A DNA stretch of 20,671 bases from Elusimicrobia bacterium UBA6262 (lineage in GTDB: Bacteria > CAYTYR01 > UBA6262). The notes beneath the pieces were generated by a model that saw only the letters and a program-made list of their open reading frames with translations, was not told where the DNA came from and did not search any database. The DNA lies in assembly GCA_002441095.1 (NCBI GenBank), contig DJVG01000034.1:129145-149815 (forward strand), written 5' to 3'. Made by a program: the position numbers and the translations under genes. Positions 7,312-18,100 of the stretch are shown piece by piece. The first letter of the stretch is position 1. The number at the start of each line of letters is the position of its first letter.

Positions 7312-7324
7312 TATCGTTCACCCC

Positions 7325-7636
7325 TTATAAAGATATTCCGGTTATTTTCAATCTGGTGAAATCCTGCCTGTGCCCTTTCATTAGGGCGTAGGACTTTTTG
7401 GATTTATACTTATAGACCACTACCTTCTTTTTGCGGTCATCCAAAACTACTTCCGCATTTACCGTAGCTTTATCCAAAGCCGGCTTGCCCACGCTGATCT
7501 TATCGCCGTCAGCCACCATCAATACCTTGGCTAATTTTATTTTATCGCCTGGTTTTTTTTGCATTCTGGGCACATCAACAATATCGCCTTCTTTCACGCG
7601 ATACTGGAATCCCGCTTCTTCAATAATTGCGTACAT
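7325..7636 (-). CDS. rplU: 50S ribosomal protein L21
   Basis: 103 residues, the normal length. MYAIIEEAGFQYRVKEGDIVDV is the standard N-terminus, and KKSYALMKGHRQDFTRLKITGI is the conserved C-terminal rRNA-binding region. L21 binds 23S rRNA in the large subunit. The ATG is preceded by AGAGGAG six bases upstream, a strong ribosome-binding site. It is the first gene after a near-consensus promoter (7737-7709), with a leader of about 65 bases that begins with a hairpin. Expression of rplU, rpmA and obgE probably starts here. Confidence 0.98.
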   Translation of the reverse strand: MYAIIEEAGFQYRVKEGDIVDVPRMQKKPGDKIKLAKVLMVADGDKISVGKPALDKATVNAEVVLDDRKKKVVVYKYKSKKSYALMKGHRQDFTRLKITGISL

Positions 7637-7666
7637 GTCTTGCTCCTCTCATAGTGGTTCCATATA

Positions 7667-7700
7667 AATTAATAAAAGCAATAAGAGAGCCTCTTATTGC
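7667..7700 (-). terminator. Hairpin plus U-rich tract at the 5' end of the rplU leader; terminator of porV or attenuator
   Basis: A perfect 10-base-pair inverted repeat (GCAATAAGAG / CTCTTATTGC, 3-base loop) is followed on the minus strand by TTTTATTAATTT. It lies just downstream of the rplU -10 box, so the rplU mRNA would begin almost at the base of this stem. It could end readthrough from the porV-like gene, regulate rplU by attenuation, or protect the mRNA 5' end. The sequence does not decide between these. Confidence 0.6.
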
Positions 7701-7708
7701 TCTGTATA

Positions 7709-7737
7709 TATATACACTATTGCGTAGTATTTGTCAA
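7709..7737 (-). promoter_or_regulatory. Sigma-70 type promoter of rplU-rpmA-obgE
   Basis: On the minus strand TTGACA (7737-7732) and TATATA (7714-7709) are separated by exactly 17 bases. The -35 box is consensus and the -10 box is one base from TATAAT in its key positions or overlaps TATACA a little downstream. The predicted start is near 7702, giving a leader of about 65 bases before the rplU ATG. The -35 box lies 10 bases after the stop codon of the porV-like gene. Confidence 0.8.
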
Positions 7738-7746
7738 TACCAATTA

Positions 7747-8736
7747 TTATTTCCCAAACCTGACAGTCAATCCGAAGCGGTGAGACATACCCAGGTCCTC
7801 ATATCCCTTCCAGGCATCATGATACGCAAAGGCATAATCCAGGGAGTAATTCTGCCACTTTACCCCCATTCCCAGGGTCGCTTCAGTCTCATCCAGGCCA
7901 GCCCGGATACTGAAGAGCTGGGCCAGGGTGTATTCTGTGCCCAGGTGTACTTTTAGTTGCCGGTTCTGAGTCTTGTTCAGGTCTATAGCAGTCAAGAGGC
8001 TGTCATTGAAGAACTTGTAGCTAAATCCCAGGGTAGCTGCTAAGGGATAGGTGTCTGTTTCTTCAACCAGTGTCAGTGTCGAGGCAATGATATTTTGTAT
8101 GCTCAAGCCAATAGTCAGTTTCTGGTACGTAGTCAGGGCTCCCACATCTATCCCGTAGCCAGTATCAGACTTGCCGTTTACGTTCTGGTTGACTGCTTTT
8201 AGGTTTGCTCCTACTGCCAACCATGAACCACGAACCACGAACGGTATTTTCGTTCCATAGGACAGTATTGCAGCTGATTCACTGACTCCACCTTCTCCCA
8301 GTTCATAGTTGTATTCATCCCGCAGTTGGAAGCCCCGGGAACTCAGGTTCACAATGGCCAGACCAACAGTACCTAGTCGCTGCCTGCCCGCCGACGCTTC
8401 AGTGGCGGGGTCGCTAGTCGCTAGTTTTAAAGGTAAAACGCCAGCAGCAAAGCTGTAGCCGGTCTTCTCATACAGACTGGCATACAAGGCAGTGATCTCT
8501 GGTTTCTCCAAGGTAGCCAGTCCAGCCGGGTTCCAGTAGGTAGCACTGGCATCATCGGCTATACCGACAAAGGTCTTGCCCATGGACAGTGACCTGGCTC
8601 CGGCTCCGTAGCTCAGGAAGGCCCCTGGCTGTCCCCCGTCTTCCCTGGCAAAGCCCAGATCTACAGCGTACAGCTGTAAAGCTGTAAAGCTGTAGAGCTG
8701 TAAAGCTAGGATAGTAAGTAGAAATTTGTACTTCAT
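7747..8736 (-). CDS. PorV/UPF0164-like outer-membrane beta-barrel protein
   Basis: 329 residues: signal peptide (1-24, MKYKFLLTILALQLYSFTAL...), then FLSYGAGARSLSMGKTFVGIADDASATYWNPAGLATL (40-76), the hallmark N-terminal region of the PorV/PorQ/UPF0164 family, and a series of amphipathic strands ending in the aromatic C-terminus HRFGLTVRFGK. PorV shuttles cargo with a C-terminal sorting domain in type IX secretion; relatives elsewhere have unclear roles. The start has AGAGG seven bases upstream, overlapping the stop of the four-helix-bundle gene. Repeat-derived stretches are read in frame at three places: the signal peptide (8668-8708), an extra loop at about 102-122 (8372-8433) and GSW (8221-8242). 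The neighbouring giant surface protein with a FlgD-Ig/YPNPFNP tail is a plausible client; that pairing is inference. Confidence 0.85.
   Translation of the reverse strand: MKYKFLLTILALQLYSFTALQLYAVDLGFAREDGGQPGAFLSYGAGARSLSMGKTFVGIADDASATYWNPAGLATLEKPEITALYASLYEKTGYSFAAGVLPLKLATSDPATEASAGRQRLGTVGLAIVNLSSRGFQLRDEYNYELGEGGVSESAAILSYGTKIPFVVRGSWLAVGANLKAVNQNVNGKSDTGYGIDVGALTTYQKLTIGLSIQNIIASTLTLVEETDTYPLAATLGFSYKFFNDSLLTAIDLNKTQNRQLKVHLGTEYTLAQLFSIRAGLDETEATLGMGVKWQNYSLDYAFAYHDAWKGYEDLGMSHRFGLTVRFGK
8221..8242. repeat. Heptamer array inside the porV-like gene
   Basis: Three 7-base units on the coding strand, TTCGTGG, TTCGTGG, TTCATGG, then TTGGCAG. They encode part of 'PFVVRGSWLAVG', a strand or turn of the barrel, and do not break the frame. 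Confidence 0.6.
8372..8433. repeat. Composite repeat in frame in the porV-like gene: GC-rich hairpin flanked by CTAGCGA heptamers
   Basis: CCCGCC (8387-8392) and GGCGGG (8404-8409) form a stem with an 11-base loop, and CTAGTCG-type heptamers flank it (8373-8379 and 8411-8424). The end of the block, CTAGTTTTAAAGG (8421-8433), is identical to 13 bases in the obgE-proB gap (5648-5660). It encodes residues about 102-122, including TSDPATEASAGRQR, which looks like an extra hydrophilic loop of the barrel. Confidence 0.8.
8668..8708. repeat. Octamer array encoding the porV-like signal peptide
   Basis: On the coding strand, 8-base units CTTTACAG, CTCTACAG, CTTTACAG, CTTTACAG, CTGTACG. Three octamers make 24 bases, so the array reads as an 8-residue repeat, LQLYSFTA then LQLY, forming the hydrophobic core of the signal peptide. 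The same octamer family lies in opposite orientation at 9128-9167, on the other side of the four-helix-bundle gene. Confidence 0.85.
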
Positions 8737-8740
8737 ACGG

Positions 8741-9106
8741 CTACCTCTTAAACTTCTTTAGTGAGCGTTCCAAACCAGTTAACATTAAGCCAACTTCGGT
8801 TGATTTATCATATAAATTCTTCATCTCAGGCTCAGTAATATATTTTAAATCTTTGCTCAAGATCAAATAATATTTAACTTCTTCTAAAGAAGTATCAGCC
8901 ATATTCAAAAAATGCATAAAGTCTGCGACAGAATTTCTTTTCTTCCCTTCTGCTATATTAGCTGCTACTGAAATCATCGCTCTCCTCATCTGTGACACTA
9001 GACAATATATTTCCTCTTTGGGATACTTTTGTGTAGTTTTATACACATCTAATACTAGCTTATGTGCTTTTTCCCATACTTTCAAGTCTTCAAAGTTCTT
9101 TATCAT
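8741..9106 (-). CDS. Four-helix-bundle protein, 23S rRNA intervening-sequence (S23/IVP) family
   Basis: 121 residues, typical length. It has the family motifs FEDLKVWEKAHKLVLDVYKTT (5-25), LVSQMRRAMISVAANIAEGK (36-55) and DFMHFLNMADTSLEEVKYYL (62-81). It was first described as an ORF inside 23S rRNA intervening sequences and is structurally related to the Avd accessory protein of diversity-generating retroelements; the cellular role of stand-alone copies is unknown. GGGGAG lies five bases before ATG. Its stop codon merges with the Shine-Dalgarno of the porV-like gene, so the two are coupled. It is not inside an rRNA gene here and no reverse transcriptase or variable repeat is visible. Octamer arrays in opposite orientation flank it (8668-8708 and 9128-9167). 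Confidence 0.93.
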   Translation of the reverse strand: MIKNFEDLKVWEKAHKLVLDVYKTTQKYPKEEIYCLVSQMRRAMISVAANIAEGKKRNSVADFMHFLNMADTSLEEVKYYLILSKDLKYITEPEMKNLYDKSTEVGLMLTGLERSLKKFKR

Positions 9107-9127
9107 CTTGTCTCCCCTGGTTTGCCT

Positions 9128-9170
9128 CTCTACACCTTTACACCTTTACAGCTCTACACCTTTACACCTG
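9128..9170. repeat. Octamer array between the giant gene and the four-helix-bundle gene
   Basis: Five clean 8-base units on the plus strand: CTCTACAC, CTTTACAC, CTTTACAG, CTCTACAC, CTTTACAC, then CTG. It fills most of the 66-base gap after the giant gene's stop. This is the least degenerate array in the window, which may mean it is the youngest. Confidence 0.9.
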
Positions 9171-9172
9171 CT

Positions 9173-12100
9173 CTATTTCACCACTAAAATTTTGAATTTC
9201 TTCTTTTGATTGTCACTATGCACAAAGAGTATATAGCCGCCATTGGCTACCGTATCACCTTGTCCGTTGCGGCCATCCCAGGATAGCTGGTTCAGTCCGG
9301 TCCGGGCATTCATATCGCCTGTTGGTATCTCCCAGGTCTTGACTAAGTTACCCAGCAGGTCATAGATGGCTATGGTAACCTCAGATTCATTTAGCAGGTA
9401 ATACTGTATCGTGATGTTTTGCTTACATGGATTGAATGGATTTGGATAGCAGCTCAGGTCATCCAGAGAAGCACCTGGGGCATTGAAACCAGCCAGGGCA
9501 AACATACCGAAGCTGTCCATCTCTATGGACAGTTCCTGCGCTTGGGCATTGTAACTCTGTTCAGCCATCAGGCGCGGAGAGAATTGAGCCTTTTCGCTGT
9601 TACTGGCAACTCCCTGATGGGACATACTGGCTATGAAGTCAGCTACACTGCCAGTCTGGTAGACTTTAATATTCTTGTATTCAATGGGCTTGGTTTCCAT
9701 AGCCAGGGTGATCCACTGCTGGTTCAGAGAAAGCAGTACTTGGAACGGTTTCTTCACTGGCTGTTGGACTATGATCCCATTTTCATCATAGAAAATCACC
9801 TGGTATGCTTTTTGGCCATCGAACAACCAGTTTAACGGCTTAGGCAATTTAGGTGGATTGATCTGGTCCAGTAAAGCTAACTCAAAATACCCGTCTACCG
9901 GCAAGCAATTCGGCGGTACGATCAAGGTCAGGCCAGTAGCTGGATCACTGTAGGTGCCACCTTCAGCAGCATTCATCATCGTCTGGAAACTGAACTGGCA
10001 CGCATCCAGGTAATTCTTGACCCGGTCGGAGATAGTATTCTTGAGGGTGAGGTTGTATTGCGTATTGTTCTTGAGCTTGCCGTCTATCTTCAAGGTATAG
10101 GTAGTTGAGTCGTAGGTGATAGTATAGTCTTTAACCAGTTTGCCCTTGGCTTCCTGGAGCATGATATCAGCGCTCCAATCAGTACTCTTTACTGGTTCAC
10201 TAAAAGTAATCGTGATCGGAGTAGCTAGTTTAGCTTTAACTTTGGCGTTATTGGCTGGATAAGTGCTCTTGACCTGCGGCTTGGTCCCGTCAAAGTTAGC
10301 AGTATAGTATTTCTCCGCTTCTGTATTCTCTACGTTGTCTATGGACTGATAGGCGATAGTATGTTGTCCGTCCGGTATATGTGTTGATAGTTGATAGTTG
10401 GTAGTTGATAGAATAATCGTAAAAGAGCCATCGTCAATTTTGTATTGTGTCTGTTTGATACCAGAGGATACTCCGTTGGAGAGCGGGTCCACGGCTGCTA
10501 CCGTAAATGTGCTATGGCTATTGACATAAGTAGTTGTTCCTTCTGTCACCTGATAACTGGAGTCTGATGGCTGGAGACTGGTATCTGGCGTCGTGGTATC
10601 AACGTACAAAGTCTGGCTCTTCTCTGCTTCTGCGGTTCCCAGCCTGTCAATAGCTGAGTAGAAGATAGTGTGCAGGCCTTCGGCAAGTCCAGCTGGAAGC
10701 TGGATGCTAAATGCTGAAAGGGTACTACTGGAATTAATAATATTCCAGCCCATAGTATCTACATGATACTTTATTGTTTCTATTCCACAGCCGTTATCAG
10801 TAGCGGTTAGTTCGATCTGCGTGCTTTGATTTATGTATGTCTTGTCATCCAGCTTCCAGCTTTCACCTTTTAGCTGTATTTGGGTCACTGGTCCATTGCC
10901 GTCGATGAGGAAGGTTAAGGTCTTTTCAGCTTCCTTGTTCCCCAGCTTATCCACAGAAAAATACTTAATATTATGACTGCCATCTACGAAATTACCAATG
11001 ATTTCAATGGGATTTTGATATTCTACTTTTATAGGCGTAAAGTTATCCACAACGTATTCCACATAATCCACACCCGCCAAAGTATCATTTGCACTAATGG
11101 TAAAGGTAGCTGGCGAGACAAAATAGGTACTGCCATCAGGCATTTGGAAGCTGATGTCTGGGGTCTTGATCACGCTCACGGGAGCAGTAATATCCAGGTA
11201 ATATATAGCCTGCTTGGTATCTTCCAGGTTGGAGGCCTTGTCACGGCTGCGGTACCTGACTATATGCTCCCCTTCCCCAGTCAGGGTAAAGCTGGAAGCA
11301 TACACGGTCCAGGTAGAAGCATCAACCGCATATTCGGTAAAGTCAATACCTGAAGGTTCTGTGCCTGTATCTATAGCGACAAAATACAACATTGTCTTAT
11401 CTGTAATGTAGGTCTTATCATTCAGCATCAAGCTTCCAGCTTCCAGCATGATTTCCGTTTCCGGAGCTTCAGAATCATAAATATCAACATCAAAAGCTTT
11501 CTGTCCACCGCTAAGCAGTAGTTCCCCTTTGTAGAGGCCAAATATTACCTGCCCCATTCCCTTATCTGTCAGGGACATAGGTACTTCTGCAGTTAAATTG
11601 GTTTGTCCTATTTCTATAGTTACCGTACCACTATAGCACTCTATCACTTGATTACTATCTTTCAGCCAGATCTTGAGTTGTGTATCTGCTACATCCTTAT
11701 TCGAATCTATCCTGGTTTTGAACTTGACTGTATCAAGAGGATAATAGATGTTCTTGTCGAGGATAGTTTCCAATACTTTGATCGTATAGCCAACTACATC
11801 AATGGGTACTTGTCCTTGCTGGATTGTCCCGCTGGATGGCGTAAAGGTGTAATTAATATAATGGGTCCCGGTAATTATATCTACAGGTAAGGCAAAGGTA
11901 ATAGTCTGGGTATCAACTGATACGATATTGACATCAGACTGGTATCCTGGGGCATCCAGGTGCAAGACGCCGGTTTCGTTGAGCAGGAGCGTTAGGTTCA
12001 TATTTTCGCCAGCCTGGTATTGCTGTTTATCAGTAATGAAGGATACGCTTCCTTCCTGCTTGTACACATAGAGGGTGTTCAGGTTTAGGGAGCGGCCACT

Positions 12101-15100
12101 TTCATGATATACGCCATAGAACAACTTTGCCCCGGTGTGGTATACCGGCACATCAAAGGTCTGGATCACTGGCGTGCCTTTGGTGACAGTAATAGTATCA
12201 GAGGTTATCTGATAGTCATTGAAATTAACTTTTGTGAATACCGGCGCTTCCAGACTGCCATCATTGGTCAGGGTCAAAGTCAGATGCGCTATTTCCCCTT
12301 CTGCATAGGCCATTTTATCAAAGCTACTGGTGACCCCGATCTTGTATCCATTCACATAGAATTTAATCTGCTGTTCTTTACTTTCAGCATCCAGCATCCA
12401 GCTTCCAGCTAATGTAGCGTAAGCTACATAAGTTTTCTCTTCCAAATCATCGGCTGGTACAAAGTTAAAGGTGAATTCTTTTTCTTCCCCGCTCTTGAGC
12501 CAAGCGGCTTGACTGTAATTCACAATATCCCCGCTAGCCAGTTGGACTTCTGCCTGGCCTTCAACCGAGCCGGTATTCTTGACCCTTACCTTGATCGCTG
12601 CTTGACCGCCGGCATTGAAGATCTGGTTGTCATCAAAGGAAACTATGCTATAGTCTGCCTGCAAGACAATATCTGTATTCCGGGAGGTGATCTCAAAGCC
12701 ATTGTGTAATATCCGGGTACCGATGAGATAGTTACCAGCGGTGAGATTAGTGGTCGGTATATCAAAGGTGATTGTCTTTTCTTCATTAATGACTAAATTC
12801 AGTTCTTCTTCTTTTTCCCAGGCTTTTCCCTGTTCCTGACCGCTGACCGCTGACTGCTGACTTAGGACTGCTCGTACATTGCCGACAAATTCATTAGCTC
12901 CGGTATTCTTCACTTTGGCGTTAACTGTAATGGTCGAGCCGCTTACTGTATATTGCAGGTCTGTAACTACTACAATATTAAATTCAGCTACCCTGACCAG
13001 GACTGAGCCATTGGTAAGATCTGAGGTATAGTTCAGGACATAATCACCTGCTGGCGCTCCTTCCAGTATCAGGTTGTCATATACTCTGTCTTCAGCGGGG
13101 ATGTAATATTCTTTGCTTTTCTCGTAATTAAAATTGGCATTTGTAATTTGGAATTTGGCATTTAAAAGCATATCCACTGTACCAGTATTGGCAATGTTCA
13201 CTGGTATTTCAAATATCTGCTTGCTGGTAGCTGACGAAGCTGGATAGACTGGCTCCGGGGTAATAGTCACCACTGCGGTACAGCCAAACTTTACTTCTTT
13301 GGTAATATTCTGGGAGGCATCTCCGGTTAGTTTGACTTCAAACGTCGTATCTTGGCTGATCTGACAGCTCTGGCTGATATATTTCGTCTCTCCCGGTTGT
13401 AGATTTATCTCCCCCAAGTCTTTCATTTCTTCTTCCTCTACACCATTACAGCTATACACCTTTACATCTGTCTTTGTTTCCACTTGTCCTGTATTCTTGA
13501 CTAGTATCCCTAGGTCAAAGGCATCTTGTCCTGCTGTGTCTGGTCCGGTCACAGTCATTTCTAGTTGCGGGTCAACCACAGAGATATATTCTTCAACTAT
13601 GTTCTCTTCAGTCCCGCAGGTGGTCTTGCCAGTGAGCAGGAATGATTTGTCAGCTACGGTTGAAGCGGTATATGATTGCTTGGCTCCGGCGGCCAGGGAG
13701 TAACTGCCGGCTGATATATTGTTGCCTTCCCTGCCCAGGCTCATTTGGACACTGCTTTCGTCCAATATGCCGCTGTTAACTACTTCCCCGGCAATATTTA
13801 TAGTCTCCCCGGTCTTATAGAGCTTCTTTGAGGCATTCATGGTCATGGCCACATTACTAGTGGTCACATAGAAATTATTCTCTGCTTTGGCCAGTTGCTG
13901 GCCCAGGGAGTTGGTCGCGGTACCTTCAACATAGAATTTACCGGTTTCGCCAAGCTGGCCAACCAGTTCATTAAAGTTGATAGCTCCAGAGCCATTGATC
14001 GCCAAATCCTTCTGCCAGAGAATGGTGCCTTTTTCCTTGAACCTGCTAACTCCGCAATCAGCTATAAACCAGACATAATTAATATCTAAAGCTATACTGC
14101 TGACCTGTCCGTTGATCAGTCCATTATTAGAGTTATATATCGTCCATTTATCCAAACTTTCATTATATTTGGCTACTGAGCTGGCTCCACTATAGGAATT
14201 GCTGTTTATCCATATTGTTCCATTCAATGAACTTATGGCTGTTCCTGTATTGTATTCGGTTCCAGGATAGGTGATGGTTTTTGATATCTCTCCCGTGGCC
14301 ATATCATATTTAACTAAGCCATTCGTCGTTAGCAGCCAGAGCGAACCATTATCATAGGTGCAATCGTTAACAGCCAACGATTGCGGCCAGGATATAGCGG
14401 AGATGCTATTATCTATTTTGGATAATTTTCTGATTTGATCTGCCGCCATGATCCAAATTTGATCTCCATAAGGTACAACTTTGTAGCTATTATTATACCC
14501 TGTATTCCAACCAGGATATTCCTCGGCTGTTTTAGTATTTAGGTCATATTTAGCCAGATATTCTGTTCCTAACAATTTGCATAATAGCCATAAATAATTA
14601 CCTTCTTGATAAATATAGCCAATAGCATTGGGATCAATAGTTCCCAGAGGCAGTTCAGTCAGCTGGTTAGTGTTTTTGTCTATCTGATATAGTTTATCCT
14701 CTGCTAACCAATTATAGCTATCCCCAACGCAGAAAACTCTGGCGTTAACATTAAGCTTTATAAATTGGTCAGTATCTTTGGAATATTTCACCAAACCATT
14801 ATCGGTAGTGAACCAGACATAGTTATTGTCCGTATAGGCTTGTTTGGCCTGGTCTAATAACAATTCATCTTTAAAACTCTGCCAGTTGGCAGTCGTATTA
14901 TAGCGGCTAATACCTTCATTGGCGCCAAACCAGATATTATTGCCATTGGCAACAACCGCGTTAATATTAGTACTGATCAACCCGTCAGCCTGGCTATAAG
15001 TTGTCCAGGAATTAGTCGGGCGGTTATATCTATTATTCCCGACCCAGACATCATCAGCAACAAAGGAAATAATCCTGGTGTTTAGCGAGCACATCAGCAG

Positions 15101-18100
15101 AGTGTATTGTTCAAAAGCATTGCTGGCTTTATCAAATTTCATTACTCCCGGGGTCAGGAACCATAACTCTTTGTCTCCCACTACAAAATCCGGCGGCGAT
15201 GAATAAAATGGGATATCAGTGCTGAATGAAGACATGGTTTTGCTGGTTTTATCGATCCGGTATAGATCTATTTTGGCGGTATAATTCCAAATATCGTTTG
15301 TGTATTTTTGTATCCATAAACTGTCACTATCAGCTTTCAAGCGTATAGGAGCACCCCAATAATTATTGATATCAACAATGTTTAGATTATCTTTAACTAA
15401 TTCCAAGCTGTCATCAACATTGAGTTTGTATAATTCCTGCAGAGTCATTATCCAAATGGCCTGCCCGTCAAAGGTAACCCCGAGGATAGAACCATAATAC
15501 TGACTCCCATTTTGCTGCAATATCTGGGCATAGTCCAATACCGTTAAGATCTTGGCTATTGGGTCAAATTGCAGCAAACCATATTTAAAGCCCCAAGGAG
15601 ACGCGCCTATTTCAATCAACAGCTTATTATTGCGTATTCCCAATATTACAGCGCCTCCGGTGCGTTGAACCGGGAAATTGTAAGTGGTCACGTATCCGGA
15701 AGTTTTATTCACCTGATACAATTTTTCATTGTCATACATATAGCTGTCATTGCCGATAAAATAGATGTACTGTGTATCGCTGAACAATATTTTGATCGTT
15801 CCCAAATCATAATCCTCACCGACAAATACTGAAGACACAATACCCTCTGCTACGCCCCAAGCTTTCCAGGAATCATTAACCTGGTCATATCGTTTCAACC
15901 CTTTACTGGTCAAGAACCAGACGTAATCGCCATCTGTCAGGATATCCAGTATCGTGTTTGTATTAACGTAATTTGTCCACGCTTCGCTAGCCCGATAGAC
16001 CTTGATGCCTAAGGTGGTCCCATAAAGCGCCGCGCCAGCAGAAGTCAAGGCTCCTAAGGATGTGACATTCTCTTCCTTCCGATATATCTGCTTATCAGTT
16101 AGCATGGTTAAGCTGGCTTCTGTCCCGCTGACCTTTACGGCTCGGGCCCATTGTGCGGATTCTGGATTGGACACATCCCGGTAACTTAATGACAGTGAAT
16201 ACCAGCCGGAACGAAGCTGAGCAGGCAGTCTTAAAGAAATCTGCGTGTCCGCATCTACTAATACTTTTCCCACTCCTGATGTAGATGCTATCTTCAGCCC
16301 TTGATCATCATAGAAATCAAGGGTATATTCGCAATCTGTATCTACTCCGCCACTATTATCCAACTCAATATTAACCAGCTCTCCTGCTTGATACTCTGAT
16401 TTACTTAGGCTTATTTTTAATAGTGCCCCAGTAATCTCAAAAGAAGTATTTTTAATTACTTTACTTGAGTCTGAAACCTGGCAAATTAGCGCAGTTTCAT
16501 ATACAGCGCTGGGAGCAGCATCTGGTATGGTTAAGGCGTATGTAGTCTTATTTATTTCTCCCGGGCTTAATTTGATCTGAGAGGTTTGGATTAAATTCAA
16601 AGCGGCTATTTCCGCTTTAATGCCTATCGGCAATGCAACCTGGCCATCATTATATATTTCACTGGCAATCACTACATTTTCTCTTTGCTTGTATTCCTGT
16701 TTTTCGGGATTAAGAGAAGTTATCTGCAAACTGGACAAATATGTCTTTTCGCCAGTTTCAGTCTTATTACTATATTCCAATGTGTATTGCAGCTTATAGT
16801 TTCCCAGGGTAAATTCGTTTATTGGGAAACTAAAATCTAGCGCGACTTCTTGCCCAATAATTAAATCTGCAATAGACTTTGACTCTGACCAGACTTCTAC
16901 CCCAGCAGGATCCGCCAGGCTGCAGCTAACTGTCCCTGTCGATACATCAGCAGTACCAGTGTTACTCAGGGCAATGCTTACTTGATTACTAGAATCAAGA
17001 TTCACCGGATAAGCCGTGGTTAATGCTATTCCCATCCGATCTAAACTGATTGGTTTGACTAATTCAAATTCATTCTGGGTCGCTTTATCCGTAGCAATAA
17101 CTTCCAGGCTATACTGGCCATCAGCAAGATTAGTCGGCAGGTCACAGGAATACAAAATACCTGAAGCACCTGGCAATATCGTGCTTTCACCTGTTTGAGT
17201 GAAGACTACTTCGTTAAGGTTATTTTTCAGATTAACCACAAATTCAGTGACTGCTTTAACGCCACCGGTATTCTGCACCTTTATTTCGAGTATTTGGCCG
17301 CCGGTGTAATTACTTTGAGCTGTGCTCAATTCTAATTGCACTGGCAAGATCCGGATGTACCCGTATTTACTCCAGGAAGTTTCAGGATCATAACTGGTTT
17401 TCGCAAAAACCTCATAATCTCCAGGCATAGTTGTTTCAGGTATCACCGCTGCTACTTCTGCGATAGTATAACTACTGTGAATTATTTTATATAGCGAGCT
17501 GTCAGCTAAGATATCTAACCCGGGTATCTTGATATTCATGCCTGCTAATACTTCGATATTATATCCATAGTCCTGGACATCTAGCTCACCGAATATATTA
17601 ATAATTTCTCCTGCTTTACATGTTATAAAATTGCTGTTCCAATAATTTGAAAAATATGTATTTTTCATGTAAAGATATCCCAATCCAGGATAAACACTAA
17701 AATCATTTTCATTATGTAACTGCAATTCTTTACTGTTTAGGTCAAAAGATAAAGTATATTTACCACTTTTGTTTAATATAGAATCTATAGGTACTGCATA
17801 GACAACTTCAGTAGACATCCCAACCTCAAAATCCCCTATGCTCTTATCCTCACTCCAAATTACTTCATCTTCATAATTATTCAGTATTTTTAAAGTGCCC
17901 ACTAGTGAGGATAATTTTGCTGTCCCCATATTTTGGACTGAGTATTTTATTAAATTAGTATCATAAATAAGGTTATCCGGAATCTGGGGATTGATTGCTA
18001 CAGAGCAGGTGAGCAAATTAATTGAGCCAATAACACTATATTTGTAATTACCATTAATTCTATAATATCCCGACACATCATACTTGCCCTCTCCGCAAAC

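Noticed and set aside
7637..7665. Four-codon upstream ORF (ATG GAA CCA CTA TGA) in the rplU leader
   Set aside because: Too short, no Shine-Dalgarno of its own, and its stop simply overlaps the rplU ribosome-binding site.
8741..9106. Diversity-generating retroelement (the four-helix-bundle protein is related to Avd)
   Set aside because: No reverse transcriptase and no template/variable repeat pair with adenine-specific changes is visible in the window.
9128..9170. CRISPR-like array
   Set aside because: Units are 8 bases with no spacers and no cas genes are present.
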